Positions 43,846 through 53,245 of a stretch of DNA of 64,000 bases are shown here, one piece after another (position 1 is the first letter of the stretch; every line of letters begins with the position of its first letter). The notes beneath the pieces are model-generated. The model was not told where the DNA came from. It did not search any database and saw only the letters and a list, made by a program, of their open reading frames with translations. Origin of the DNA: Streptomyces bicolor (GTDB taxonomy: Bacteria > Actinomycetota > Actinomycetes > Streptomycetales > Streptomycetaceae); NCBI RefSeq assembly GCF_000719285.1, contig NZ_JOFS01000003.1:124001-188000 (forward strand), read 5' to 3'. The translations under genes were made by a program, and so were the position numbers.

Positions 43846-44508
43846 TCATCGAGCGTTCATGAAGCCCGCCTCATAGGCGGCGATCACCGCCTGCGTGCGG
43901 TCCCGGGTGCCGGTCTTCGCCAGGACCGCCGCCACATGCGACTTCACGGTGGCCGGACCGACCTCCATCCGCCGCGCGATCTCCGCGTTGGTCAGGCCCT
44001 GTGCCATCAGGCGCAGCACCTCGCTCTCCCGGCACGTGAGCCGTGCCACCCAGGGCGGAGGCGCGGGGTACGCGCGCGCGTGCTCGGCGGCGAGGCTGCG
44101 GACGGCCGCCGGGAACAGCAGGGTGTCGGTGTGCGAGACCAGACGTACGGCCTGGACGAGCGCGTCGGCCTCCGCCCGCTTCAGCAGGAACCCGGCGGCT
44201 CCGGCGCGCAGGGCGTCGTACACGTAGGAGTCGTTCTCGAAGGTCGTGACGACGACGATCCGGGGCGGGTCGCTCAGCGTGGCGAGGATCTGCTCGGTGG
44301 CCCGGATGCCGTCGATCTCGGGCATGCGGACGTCCATGAGCACCACGTCGGGCCGCCGCTCCCGCACGACGGACACGGCCTCGGCACCGGTCGCCGCCTC
44401 GCCGACCACCTCCAGGTCCGGCTCGGCGGAGAGGATCGCGCGCAGGGCAGAGCGCACCATGCGCTCGTCGTCGGCGAGGACGATCCGGACGGTCGGGCGG
44501 GGCGTCAT
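43846..44508 (-). CDS. Two-component response regulator, NarL/LuxR type
   Basis: A 220-residue regulator. The receiver domain has D13-D14, phospho-acceptor D59 (VVLMDVRMPEIDG) and a conserved lysine (FLLKRA). The C-terminal LuxR helix-turn-helix reads LTCRESEVLRLMAQGLTN then AEIARRM. The ATG at 44508 overlaps the sensor kinase stop (ATGA). It forms an operon with the kinase and a membrane protein. Confidence 0.9.
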   Translation of the reverse strand: MTPRPTVRIVLADDERMVRSALRAILSAEPDLEVVGEAATGAEAVSVVRERRPDVVLMDVRMPEIDGIRATEQILATLSDPPRIVVVTTFENDSYVYDALRAGAAGFLLKRAEADALVQAVRLVSHTDTLLFPAAVRSLAAEHARAYPAPPPWVARLTCRESEVLRLMAQGLTNAEIARRMEVGPATVKSHVAAVLAKTGTRDRTQAVIAAYEAGFMNAR

Positions 44509-45761
44509 GCGGGTCCTTTCACGGGCAGTCGTACGTTCAGCCGCCACACTCCCTGTGCGGCACCGGCCTGAGCCGTCCCGCCCAGCAGCCGCGCCCGGTC
44601 GGCGATGCCGCGCAGGCCGTGGCCACCGCCGGGGCGGCACTCGGGGACGCCGGCGACGGGATTCTCGACGGTGATCTCCAGGTGCCCGTCGGCCACCTCG
44701 ATCCGCAGCCGCACGGTCACCCGCTCACCGGCGTGCTTGAGGGCGTTGCTCAGCCCTTCCTGCACGATGCGGTAGGCCTCGCGGGCGAGGACGGGCGACA
44801 GGGCCTCGGGGTCGGTGCCGATCGTGGCGGTCACCCGCAGCCCGCCCGCGCGCGTGCGGCGCAGCAGGCCGTCCAGGTCGGCGGCGAGGGTGGGCGCGGG
44901 CGCCGTACCGGGAGCGTCACCGTCTCTCAACACGCCGAGCACGGCGTCGAGTTCGCCCACCGTGCGGCGGGTCGTGTCCTCGATCGCGGCGAGGGCCTCG
45001 CGGACGAACTCCGGGTCGCTGTCGAGGACCCGGCGGGCCGCGCTCGCCTGGAGGGTGACGGCGCTGAGGGCGTGGCCCACGGAGTCGTGCAGCTCGCGTG
45101 CGAGCCGGTTGCGCACGGCGAGGTCGGCGGCGCGCGCCTCGGCCGCCGCGAGCCGGTCCTCGGGCGTGAGGCCGAGCAGCGCGGGCGCCCAGCGGGCGAG
45201 GAGCATGCCGGAGCCGGCCGCGCAGGCGGCGAGCGCGAACACCGTCGCCACGCCCGCGACCGGCGCGAGCGCCAGCACCCAGGTCTGGTCGAGGGCTTCC
45301 GGCAGCTCGAGGAACTCTCTGCCGCCCAGCCAGACGATCAGCGGCAGCGCGGTGAGGAAGCCCGCGAACGGCGGCACCGCCAGCGACATCCCGGAGATGA
45401 TCCCGCCGACCCCGAGATGCAGCGTGAACCAGGCCGCCGTACGCCCCTTCGCGGCCCGCGTCCGGGCCGGCCCGTGGGCGAGCCGGTCCCGGTCGACCCC
45501 GCACAGCCACCACACGGCGCCGGCCTCCAGCGGCCGGGTCAGCGGGAACAGCACGGCGGTGACCGAGGCCAGGGGCAACCCGACGGCGAAGGAGAGGAGT
45601 TGCAGGGGCAGGTCGTGGAAGACGTACCGGGAGTCGGTGGCGGGGCCGACGACGAGCTGCCCGACGAAGACGTACGGCATGGCGAGCGCGCCGCCGATGA
45701 TCAGGTGAAGCCATCGGCGCCGCGCCCGCCTGCCGAACAGGAACCGGAGGTACGCGCTCAC
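44505..45761 (-). CDS. Sensor histidine kinase (NarL-partner, HisKA_3)
   Basis: A 418-residue membrane kinase. About five or six hydrophobic segments occupy the first 200 residues with no large external loop, so it may sense the membrane or a partner protein. The H-box RLARELHDSVGHALSAVTLQ contains the phospho-acceptor histidine, and HATPase motifs (EGLSNALKHAG, GHGLRGIADRARLLGG) follow. It is coupled by 4-bp overlaps to the response regulator downstream and the membrane protein upstream. Confidence 0.9.
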   Translation of the reverse strand: MSAYLRFLFGRRARRRWLHLIIGGALAMPYVFVGQLVVGPATDSRYVFHDLPLQLLSFAVGLPLASVTAVLFPLTRPLEAGAVWWLCGVDRDRLAHGPARTRAAKGRTAAWFTLHLGVGGIISGMSLAVPPFAGFLTALPLIVWLGGREFLELPEALDQTWVLALAPVAGVATVFALAACAAGSGMLLARWAPALLGLTPEDRLAAAEARAADLAVRNRLARELHDSVGHALSAVTLQASAARRVLDSDPEFVREALAAIEDTTRRTVGELDAVLGVLRDGDAPGTAPAPTLAADLDGLLRRTRAGGLRVTATIGTDPEALSPVLAREAYRIVQEGLSNALKHAGERVTVRLRIEVADGHLEITVENPVAGVPECRPGGGHGLRGIADRARLLGGTAQAGAAQGVWRLNVRLPVKGPA

Positions 45762-46774
45762 GCCGGCCGCTTCACGGCGGATCGCTCCGCGAAGTAGTAC
45801 GCGCCGACGACGGCCACCAGGATGCCGACGATCATCTGGCCAGCGTAGGCGAGGTTCATCAGCGGTGTCGGGCGGTCGGCGATGTCGTCGACGCCGCCGA
45901 GGGAGGCCAGCGACAGCCAGCCGCCCCAGCAGGTCACGGCGGCCGAGCCGACCCAGGCCAGCGCGAGCGGCGTGCGCACCTTCAGCGCGCGGCCGCGCCG
46001 GAAGGCGAGCAGCCAGCCGCCCGTGACGGCGGCGACGAGGAAGACGACGTACATGGCCTCCAGGACGTGGAAGTCACCGGTGCGCTCCGCCGCCCGGCCC
46101 GCGGAGAGCCCCGCCGTGGAACCGCAGGCCCACAGCAGGTGCACGGTCAACGGGAACAGCGCGAGGAGGCCGGCGGCGCCGGCGGTCGCCCGCTGTGCCG
46201 CGCCGATGACCCCGACCGGCAGCTCCCACACCCGCCCCCGCCACAGATGCCCCCACCGGTCCCGGGCGTACAGCACGAACAGCGCTCCCAGCGCGAGCCC
46301 TTGCAGGATGAACCCGCTGTAGACGACCGCGAACACCCACTCGTGGAGGAAGTCTTCACGCCCCGGGCCCCGCTGCGCGTGGTTCGTGCTCCCGCCGAAG
46401 GCGCGCACCGCGAGCTGCAGCGGGAACCCGGCCATGATCGGCGCGAGCAGCCCGGTGGCGACCCACACCGGGAAGGCCAGCAGCCAGGCGGGCACCCTGA
46501 GCCCCCAGGGCCTGGTCAGCACCAGCGCCAGCACGATCACGGCACTGTCCAGCAGTACGGAGATGCCGTTGACGATCGCCATGGACGTCCGGTGGTCCAG
46601 GAGCGAGCTGCCGTCGGGGATCCCGACGTGACTCCCGGCGATCCAGGCCGCCTTGAGCCCGAGATACGGCACACAGGAGACGACGGCGACGGCCCGAAGC
46701 ACTCGGCGGGACCGACTGAGGACGAAGGGGCCGGCGGGGTCGGTGGCGGGTGCCGGGGAGAGTGTCTGCGTCAT
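45758..46774 (-). CDS. Multi-spanning membrane protein, first gene of the two-component operon
   Basis: A 338-residue protein with about seven to nine hydrophobic helices and no recognised domain. The ATG at 46774 begins MTQTLSPAPATDP, a short cytoplasmic tail, then the first helix. It overlaps the kinase start by 4 bp. The arrangement suggests an accessory sensor or the regulated transporter-like target of the kinase/regulator pair, but this is inference from position only. Confidence 0.72.
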   Translation of the reverse strand: MTQTLSPAPATDPAGPFVLSRSRRVLRAVAVVSCVPYLGLKAAWIAGSHVGIPDGSSLLDHRTSMAIVNGISVLLDSAVIVLALVLTRPWGLRVPAWLLAFPVWVATGLLAPIMAGFPLQLAVRAFGGSTNHAQRGPGREDFLHEWVFAVVYSGFILQGLALGALFVLYARDRWGHLWRGRVWELPVGVIGAAQRATAGAAGLLALFPLTVHLLWACGSTAGLSAGRAAERTGDFHVLEAMYVVFLVAAVTGGWLLAFRRGRALKVRTPLALAWVGSAAVTCWGGWLSLASLGGVDDIADRPTPLMNLAYAGQMIVGILVAVVGAYYFAERSAVKRPA

Positions 46775-46854
46775 GCGTCCACGCTCCCGTGCGCCCGGCA
46801 CCGGGCACCTCCTGCTCGCCGACGATCCGTCTCCCCCTGACGGCGGAGGGGCCC

Positions 46855-47340
46855 TCAGCCCGCCAGCTGGAGCACGACCTCGTCGATCTCCTCGCCCCGC
46901 GCGTTCGCGAAGCCCCTGGCCCGGGCGGTCACCCGGAAGCCGCACTTCGCCAGGACCCGCAGCGAGCCCTCGTTGTCCGCCGCCGCCCGGGCGTACAGCG
47001 GGCGTTCGGGGACCTCGGCGAGCAGCCTGCGCAGCGCGGCCGTGGCGACACCGCGGCCCCAGTACGCGCGGTCGACCCAGTAGGTCACCTCCCGCTCGCC
47101 CGGCTCCCCGTAGACGGCCGCGCTGCCCACCACGTCACCGTCGGCCAGGATCGTGCGCAGGACGTACGACGAGGAGCGGATCCGTGCCCACTGCGCGTCG
47201 AAGGCGTCCCGGTCCGCCGGGTCCTTGGGGGTGAAGGCCGCCATCCGCAGGGCCTCCGGGTCGTTCATGTGCCGGTAGAAGACCGGCAGATCGCTGTCGT
47301 GAACCTCGCGGAGTGACACATCCATGAAGTCGGAATCCAT
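46855..47340 (-). CDS. GNAT-family N-acetyltransferase
   Basis: A 161-residue acetyltransferase of the RimJ/RimL-like group. The acetyl-CoA loop reads WGRGVATAALR and is preceded by YWVDRAY; ARAAADNEGSLRVLAKCGF is the typical C-terminal motif. It is cytoplasmic; the substrate (protein N-terminus or small amine) is unknown. It lies 4 bp from the stop of the iclR-type gene on the same strand. Confidence 0.85.
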   Translation of the reverse strand: MDSDFMDVSLREVHDSDLPVFYRHMNDPEALRMAAFTPKDPADRDAFDAQWARIRSSSYVLRTILADGDVVGSAAVYGEPGEREVTYWVDRAYWGRGVATAALRRLLAEVPERPLYARAAADNEGSLRVLAKCGFRVTARARGFANARGEEIDEVVLQLAG

Positions 47341-47344
47341 GGAG

Positions 47345-48118
47345 TCAGAGCCTACGGGTGGCCAGCGTCAGTCTGTCGCGCGCGTCGAACAGCGCGTCCT
47401 TCACCATCTGTTCGTGGGCGGGCGTCAGCCGCGCCACCGGGACCGAGCAGCTGATGGCGTCCCGGGCCGGGGTGCGGTACGGGATCGCGACGCCGAAGCA
47501 GCGCAGGCCCAGCGTGTTCTCCTCGCGGTCCACGGCGAAGCCCTGCTCGCGAACCTGGTGGAGCTCCTCGATGAGCTTCTCGCGGTCGGTGATCGTGTTC
47601 TCGGTCAGCGCGGGGAGCGTCTCCGGGAGCATCTTGCGGACCTGCTCGTCCGAGTAGGTGCTCAGCAGCGCCTTGCCGAGGGACGTCGAGTGCGCGGGCA
47701 GGCGGCGGCCGACCCGGGTGAAGGGGCGCAGGTAGTGCTGGGACTGGCGGGTGGCCAGGTAGACGACGTTCGTGCCGTCCAGACGGGCCAGGTGGATCGT
47801 CTCGGTCGTGTCGTCGGAGAGGCGGTCCAGCGTCGGACGGGCCGCCGCGACCACCTCGTCGCCGTCGATGTACGACGTGCCCACCAGCAGCGCCCGTACG
47901 CCGATGCCGTACCGCGTCCCCGTCGCGTCCGTCTCCACCCAGCCGAGCTCGACAAGCGTGCGCAGCAACATGTAGAGGCTGGACTTGGGGTAGCCGACGG
48001 CCTCCTGGACCGACGCGAGGGAGTGCATACCGGGGCGTCCGGCGAAGTACTCGAGCAGTTCAACCGTCCGTACCGCGGACTTGACCTGCGCCCCGCCGCC
48101 CGTCTCGCCAGCCGACAT
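47345..48118 (-). CDS. IclR-family transcriptional regulator
   Basis: A 257-residue regulator with an N-terminal winged helix (HSLASVQEAVGYPKSSLYML) and a C-terminal IclR effector domain (STSLGKALLSTY, GFAVDREENTLGLRCFGVAI). The ATG at 48118 gives the family length; longer frames upstream cross the promoter. It is divergent from the aldehyde dehydrogenase gene, with a palindrome at 48181-48198 between them, so it probably controls that gene and itself. IclR relatives such as KdgR respond to keto-deoxy sugar acids. Confidence 0.88.
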   Translation of the reverse strand: MSAGETGGGAQVKSAVRTVELLEYFAGRPGMHSLASVQEAVGYPKSSLYMLLRTLVELGWVETDATGTRYGIGVRALLVGTSYIDGDEVVAAARPTLDRLSDDTTETIHLARLDGTNVVYLATRQSQHYLRPFTRVGRRLPAHSTSLGKALLSTYSDEQVRKMLPETLPALTENTITDREKLIEELHQVREQGFAVDREENTLGLRCFGVAIPYRTPARDAISCSVPVARLTPAHEQMVKDALFDARDRLTLATRRL

Positions 48119-48180
48119 CGCCCTTGACCCCTTCGTTCGACGGGAAATAGTCTCCACAGCATATTCATCATCAGAGACAG

Positions 48181-48198
48181 CGTTCAGTATATCGAACG
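48181..48198. promoter_or_regulatory. Candidate IclR operator
   Basis: CGTTCAGTATATCGAACG is an imperfect palindrome (7 of 9 pairs, arms CGTTC/GAACG) in the divergent promoter region, 51 bp before the dehydrogenase start and 63 bp before the iclR start. Confidence 0.5.
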
Positions 48199-48248
48199 TC
48201 CCTGGTGGATGACCCCGTACTGCGGCAATACATGTGGAGGGACCCGCG

Positions 48249-49778
48249 GTGGCAGCAGCACCAGTCTGGAGTGTCGACCCCCGAACCGGGAAGCAGCGTG
48301 AACAGGTTGCGGTGGAGGCCACAGCCCAGGAGGTGGACGCCGCCGTCCGCGCCGCGCACGACGCGCGCGGTTCGCTCGCCGACCGCACGGTCCGCTCGGC
48401 CTTCCTGCGCACCGCCGCCGACAAGCTTCAGGCGGCCAAGGACCAGCTCGTCGAGGCCGCCGACGCCGAGACCGCGCTCGGCCCGGTCCGCCTCACCGGC
48501 GAACTCGCCCGCACCTGCTACCAGCTGAGGGCGTTCGCGGACATCGTCGACGAGGGCGCGTTCCTCGACGTCGTCATCAACCACCCCGACGACACCGCCA
48601 CCCCGCCGATCCCTGACCTGCGCCGCTACAAGGTGTCCCTCGGCGTCGTCGCCGTCTACTCGGCCTCCAACTTCCCCTTCGCCTTCTCCGTCGCCGGCGG
48701 CGACACCGCGAGCGCGCTGGCCGCGGGCTGCCCGGTCGTCGTCAAGGCCCACCCCGACCACCCGGGCCTGTCCGAGCTGGTCGCTCACGTGCTGCGTACG
48801 GCCGCCGCCGAGCACGACATCCCGGCCGGCGTCGTGGGTCTCGTGCACGGTTTCGAGGCCGGCATCGAGCTGATCAAGCACCCGCTGGTCGCGGCGGCCG
48901 GGTTCACCGGTTCGGTACGAGGCGGACGCGCCCTCTTCGACGCCGCCGCCGCGCGTCCGGTCCCGATCCCCTTCCACGGCGAGCTGGGCTCCCTGAATCC
49001 TGTCGTGATCACCGAGGCGGCCGCGGCCGAGCGGGCCGAGGCGATCGGTACCGGGCTGGCCGGGTCCATGACGCTGGGCGTCGGGCAGTTCTGTGTGAAG
49101 CCCGGCCTGGTTCTGGTGCCGTCCGGTGCGGCGGGCGACGGCCTGGTCAAGTCCCTCACGGACGCCGTCAGCGACACCGAGGCGGGCGTCCTGCTGGACC
49201 ACCGCATGCGGGACAACTTCATCGCCGGGGTCGCCGAGCGCACCGAACTGCCGGACGTGGAGTCGCCGGTGACGCCGGGCGCGGGCGGCGAGCACACGGT
49301 CAGCGCCGGGTTCCTGACGGTCGCGGCCGAGAAGCTGACGAGTGAGGGGGCGTACGACCTGCTCCTCGAGGAGTGCTTCGGGCCGGTGACGGTGGTGGTC
49401 CGCTACGACGACGACGCGCAGGCGCAGGCCGTGCTGTCCCGGCTGCCCGGCAACCTCACCGCGACGGTTCACCTGTCGGCCGAGGAGGCCGCCGGTGAGG
49501 GCCGGGGGGCGGAGATTCTGGCGGAGCTGACGCCGTTGGCCGGTCGGGTGCTGGTGAACGGGTGGCCGACGGGAGTCGCGGTCGCGCCGGCTCAGCATCA
49601 CGGCGGTCCGTACCCGGCGACGACCTCGACGTCCACCTCCGTGGGCGGTACGGCGATCGAGCGCTGGATGAGGCCGGTTGCCTACCAGGGCGCCCCCGAG
49701 GCGCTCCTGCCGCCCGAGCTGCGGGACGACAACCCGCTGGGGCTGCCCCGGAGGTTCAACGGCCGGCTGGAGCGCTAG
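48249..49778 (+). CDS. NADP-dependent aldehyde dehydrogenase, probable alpha-ketoglutaric-semialdehyde dehydrogenase
   Basis: A 509-residue ALDH-superfamily enzyme. The nucleotide-binding stretch SASNFPFAFSVAGGDTASAL and the catalytic glutamate/cysteine segments FHGELGSLNPV and GVGQFCVKPG are those of alpha-ketoglutaric-semialdehyde dehydrogenases. It would oxidise the product of KdgD, or of the arabonate branch, to 2-oxoglutarate. The GTG at 48249 has GGAGGG 7 bp upstream; an earlier GTG at 48234 lacks one. It is 41 kb from kdgD and has its own IclR regulator. Confidence 0.83.
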   Translation: MAAAPVWSVDPRTGKQREQVAVEATAQEVDAAVRAAHDARGSLADRTVRSAFLRTAADKLQAAKDQLVEAADAETALGPVRLTGELARTCYQLRAFADIVDEGAFLDVVINHPDDTATPPIPDLRRYKVSLGVVAVYSASNFPFAFSVAGGDTASALAAGCPVVVKAHPDHPGLSELVAHVLRTAAAEHDIPAGVVGLVHGFEAGIELIKHPLVAAAGFTGSVRGGRALFDAAAARPVPIPFHGELGSLNPVVITEAAAAERAEAIGTGLAGSMTLGVGQFCVKPGLVLVPSGAAGDGLVKSLTDAVSDTEAGVLLDHRMRDNFIAGVAERTELPDVESPVTPGAGGEHTVSAGFLTVAAEKLTSEGAYDLLLEECFGPVTVVVRYDDDAQAQAVLSRLPGNLTATVHLSAEEAAGEGRGAEILAELTPLAGRVLVNGWPTGVAVAPAQHHGGPYPATTSTSTSVGGTAIERWMRPVAYQGAPEALLPPELRDDNPLGLPRRFNGRLER

Positions 49779-49870
49779 GCGCTCCGCTGGAAGGACGGTG
49801 CTGAGCCTGCGGGCCGGTGGGGGCTGGCCGCGCCCACGCGGCGGAGCCGCATATCGATGCGGTACCGCAC

Positions 49871-50533
49871 TCAGCCCGCGTTCGACTCCAGGCCCGCGTC
49901 CCGGGCCAGGAGTGCCGCCTGCACCCGGTTCTCGCAGTCGAGCTTGGTCAGGATGCGGCTGACGTACGTCTTCACCGTGGCCTCGCTCATGTGCAGCCGG
50001 GCGCCCGCGTCCGCGTTGGACAGGCCCTCGCCCAGCAGGGCCAGTACGTCCCGTTCCCGTTCGGTGAGGCCGGCGAGGCGGCGGCGGGCCTCCTCGCCGC
50101 GTGCGGTGGCGGCGGGGGAGGCCAGGGTGTCCACGACGTGCCGGGTGGCGGCCGGGGAGAGATAGGCGTTGCCGGCCGCCGCCGCACGCACCGCGTGGAT
50201 CAGCTCCTGCGGCGCGGAGTCCTTCAGCAGGAAGCCCGCGCCGCCGTGGCCGAGCGCCCGCAGGACGTTCTCGCGCTCCCCGAACGTCGTCAGGATCAGC
50301 ACACGCACCCCCGGCGCGGCCCGCCCCAGCTCGGCCAGCGCGGTCAGCCCGTCCATCACCGGCATCTGGATGTCCAGCAGGGCCACGTCGACCGCGGTGC
50401 TCCGGGCGGTCTCCACCGCTTCCCGGCCGTCCGCCGCCTCGGCGACGACGTCGATGTCGTCGGCCGACGTGAGGATCATCCTGATGCCGGCCCTGATGAG
50501 CGGCTCGTCATCGGCGACGAGGACCCGGATCAC
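49871..50533 (-). CDS. Two-component response regulator, NarL/LuxR type
   Basis: A 220-residue regulator with receiver acids D8-D9, phospho-acceptor D54 (ALLDIQMPVMDG) and LKDS lysine, and a LuxR-type DNA-binding domain (LTERERDVLALLGEGLSNAD, then EATVKTYVS). It lies 92 bp downstream of the sensor kinase at 50626 on the same strand and is its probable partner. Confidence 0.9.
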   Translation of the reverse strand: MIRVLVADDEPLIRAGIRMILTSADDIDVVAEAADGREAVETARSTAVDVALLDIQMPVMDGLTALAELGRAAPGVRVLILTTFGERENVLRALGHGGAGFLLKDSAPQELIHAVRAAAAGNAYLSPAATRHVVDTLASPAATARGEEARRRLAGLTERERDVLALLGEGLSNADAGARLHMSEATVKTYVSRILTKLDCENRVQAALLARDAGLESNAG

Positions 50534-50625
50534 GCGGCCTCCTGCGCGGTATCGGTGTGATGAACGGATGACAAAGCCCCGCCATCATGCCCGATCAGGT
50601 CACGGGGGCGACCGCGTGCCGCCGG

Positions 50626-52350
50626 TCACAGCTTGTCTTTGAAGGTCTCCTTCGCGACCAGCTTCCCGTCGCGGAAGCAGAACCGGTAGACGATGTCGTC
50701 GTCCACGTCCAGGTAGTGACGGCACGTCGCACCCTCGGGCAGCGGCGGGCCCTGCTTCTCCTGGCCGTCGGTGAGCAGGGAACTGCCTTCGGGCAGCTGG
50801 GACTTCACGTCGGCCTCGGCGTCGCCGACCTTCACGGACTGGTACACGTCCGCCGATATCGTGCCGGTCTTCACCTCGTCCCACAGCGCCTTCAGCCCCC
50901 ACGCCTCGAGGGCGACGACGCCCACGACGAGGACGACGGCGGTGACTGCGCAGCCGAGTGCGACCTTCTTCTTGCTGCTCATGATGGCGGCGAACTCCCC
51001 TTGCGGATCGGAACGGTCGATGACCGCTCCACCGTCGCCCGCCGCACCCCCGCCGAGCTGCCCCCGAAAGTCGTCGTCCGGGGCGACGGAGGTCGCGTCC
51101 TTCGGCCGGGGCAGGGTCTCGCCACCGCCGTACGGCAGCACACCGGCGAGCCGGAACCCGCCGTCGGGCGTCGGGCCGGTGTGCACCATGCCCCCGACCA
51201 GCCGGGCCCGCTCCCGCAGGCCCGCCAGCCCCTGACCGCCGCTGACCGCGGGTGGGCCCGCCGGTACTCCGGCCGGCACGGGCCCGTTGGCCACCTCGAC
51301 GACCAGGCTGTCGGGCTCGTAGCGCAGGGCCACGGTGATGGGGGCGCCCGGCGCGTGCTTGTGCGCATTGGTCAGGCCCTCCTGGGCGATGCGGTACGCC
51401 GCGTGGTCGGCGGCCGGCGCGAGGGGCCGTACGGTGCCGGAGCGGTGCAGTTCCACCGCGGCGCCGGCGGCCCGCGACGACTCGACGAGGCCGTCTACGG
51501 CGGCCGCCACACGGGCCGCCGGGTGCTCGGCGTCGGCCGGGTCCGGCCGATCTCCGGTCGGCGCCTCGACGCCGTCGCGCAGGATGCCCACCGCCTCGCG
51601 CAGCTCCCGCATCGCCGCGCGTGAGGCCTCCCGGAGGATGCCCACCCCTTCCCGGTGCCGCGCGCTCAGCTCGGGGTCGACCTCCAGCGCCCCGGCGTGC
51701 ACGGCGATCAGGGCGAGCTGGTGACCGAGGCTGTCGTGCATGTCCTGGGCGATGCGCTGGCGTTCCAGGAGCCGGGCCTGCCGGGCCACCATCGCCTGTT
51801 CGCGCACCAGTTGGGCGTTGTGCCGCCGCAGCGCGTCGAGCAGCGCGTGCCGCTGGGCGCGGTAGCGGGAGGCGAGCCCCGGCACCACGGCCAGCGCGAG
51901 GAACGTGCCCGCCGCCAGCGCGCCCGTCAGGAGCAGCGACAGCTCGAACGCGTCGTCGCCCGCGTCGTGGGCGCCGACGGCGAAGTAGAGCACGAACGCC
52001 GCGGCGTACGCGGCCAACGCGCGCCCGGGGCGCAGGATGCGGCTGCCCGCCGACCAGCTCGCGCACATCAGCAGCGGGACCGCGCCCGCCACCACCCCGC
52101 TCAGGGCCGACGCGAGGACCAGCACCGTCGCCGGCAGTGAGCGGCGGGCCAGCGAGAGTACGGCGGCGGCCAGGGCCACGGCGACGGTCCGCGCCCCGAA
52201 ACCCGGCCGCTCGTCGAAGAGGCCCGCCATCCCGGCCAGCACGACGGCGAGCACCGTCTCGCCGACGATCCGCTTGCGGGGCCAGGGGGAGGCGGCGGCG
52301 AGCCGGGACAGGAGCGGCTTGTCGGTGCGGGGTGTGTTGCCTGCGTCCAT
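50626..52350 (-). CDS. Sensor histidine kinase with a C-terminal membrane-anchored exported domain
   Basis: A protein of about 574 residues. The first part has several hydrophobic helices, then the H-box RQRIAQDMHDSLGHQLALIA and an HATPase domain ending in GQGLAGLRERARLVGG. After a Gly/Asp-rich linker the frame continues, without a stop, into 118 more residues: MSSKKK, a membrane helix, and an outward-facing domain with one Cys pair (TCRHY, RFCF). Kinases of this family normally end after the ATPase. The ATG at 52350 is preferred; a GTG at 52374 lies in a short tandem repeat. An internal ATG at 50982 could yield the tail as a separate protein. Confidence 0.82.
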   Translation of the reverse strand: MDAGNTPRTDKPLLSRLAAASPWPRKRIVGETVLAVVLAGMAGLFDERPGFGARTVAVALAAAVLSLARRSLPATVLVLASALSGVVAGAVPLLMCASWSAGSRILRPGRALAAYAAAFVLYFAVGAHDAGDDAFELSLLLTGALAAGTFLALAVVPGLASRYRAQRHALLDALRRHNAQLVREQAMVARQARLLERQRIAQDMHDSLGHQLALIAVHAGALEVDPELSARHREGVGILREASRAAMRELREAVGILRDGVEAPTGDRPDPADAEHPAARVAAAVDGLVESSRAAGAAVELHRSGTVRPLAPAADHAAYRIAQEGLTNAHKHAPGAPITVALRYEPDSLVVEVANGPVPAGVPAGPPAVSGGQGLAGLRERARLVGGMVHTGPTPDGGFRLAGVLPYGGGETLPRPKDATSVAPDDDFRGQLGGGAAGDGGAVIDRSDPQGEFAAIMSSKKKVALGCAVTAVVLVVGVVALEAWGLKALWDEVKTGTISADVYQSVKVGDAEADVKSQLPEGSSLLTDGQEKQGPPLPEGATCRHYLDVDDDIVYRFCFRDGKLVAKETFKDKL

Positions 52351-52595
52351 GCGCAGAGCGTTGGCTGCGTCCACGCGCAGACGATAGACAGCCGCCCGTG
52401 GGCGCCCGCATCCGCCCTTCGGCGCGGCCCCGAACGACGAAAGTCGACACCCGGCACCCACCCGCCCCGTCATCTTTCGTCGCTGCGGATGTCGACTTAC
52501 GGAGACTGACCCGGCCCGGGGCGCGCGGGAACGATGGAGGGACCCGCCGGACCGGAGCGCCGGCGGCAGGGATCACCGGATCGGGGAGCGGAACA

Positions 52596-53192
52596 GTGGA
52601 CAGTGCGCGGCAGCAGGCGAACGAGCGTTTCACCATCCGGCAGAAGACCACCTTCATGATCAACCGGTATGTCGTGACCGAGACCCTGCCGGACGGCTCC
52701 GACGGCCGCGTCGTCGCCTTCGCCGAGCAGAAGCGGATGACGCTCAAGGAGCAGATGACCTTCTACACCGACGAGTCCAAGGACCGGGTCATGTTCACCG
52801 CCAAGGCCCGCCAGGTCCTCGACGTCGGCGCCGTCTACGACGTACGGGACGCGACGGGCAACCCCGTCGGCACGTTCCGCAAGAAGTTCGCCGCCTCCCT
52901 GCTGCGCTCGACGTGGGAGCTGGACCAGCCGGGCTCCATCGCGGCCGTCGGGCGGGAGCGCAACCGGGTCGTGGCCGTGCTGCGCCGGGCCTGGGAGCTG
53001 CTGCCGCTCGACCTGGTGCCGTTCGTGTGGCCGTACCACTTCGACTTCGCCTCGGGCGACAAGCACGTGATGAGGGTGGACAAGAAGATCGGGCTGCGCG
53101 ACCGCTATGTGCTCGACGTGGCCTCGCCCGATCTGGACCTGCGCCTCGCCATCGCCCAGGCCGTCGCCCTGGACGCGCTCCAGTCCCGCTGA
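52596..53192 (+). CDS. LURP-one-related family protein
   Basis: A 198-residue protein of the LURP-one-related/Tubby-like fold (PF04525 type), recognised from FTIRQKTTFMINRYVVTE and the repeated beta-strand pattern with FRKKF. The GTG at 52596 is set by GGGGAG 7 bp upstream; the long frame before it overlaps the kinase promoter and N-terminus antisense. The function in bacteria is unknown. No operon partner is obvious. Confidence 0.8.
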   Translation: MDSARQQANERFTIRQKTTFMINRYVVTETLPDGSDGRVVAFAEQKRMTLKEQMTFYTDESKDRVMFTAKARQVLDVGAVYDVRDATGNPVGTFRKKFAASLLRSTWELDQPGSIAAVGRERNRVVAVLRRAWELLPLDLVPFVWPYHFDFASGDKHVMRVDKKIGLRDRYVLDVASPDLDLRLAIAQAVALDALQSR

Positions 53193-53245
53193 CCGGGATC
53201 CCCCTCGGGCACCCGGCACGGGGGGCGGCCTGGAAGAATCCCTGC

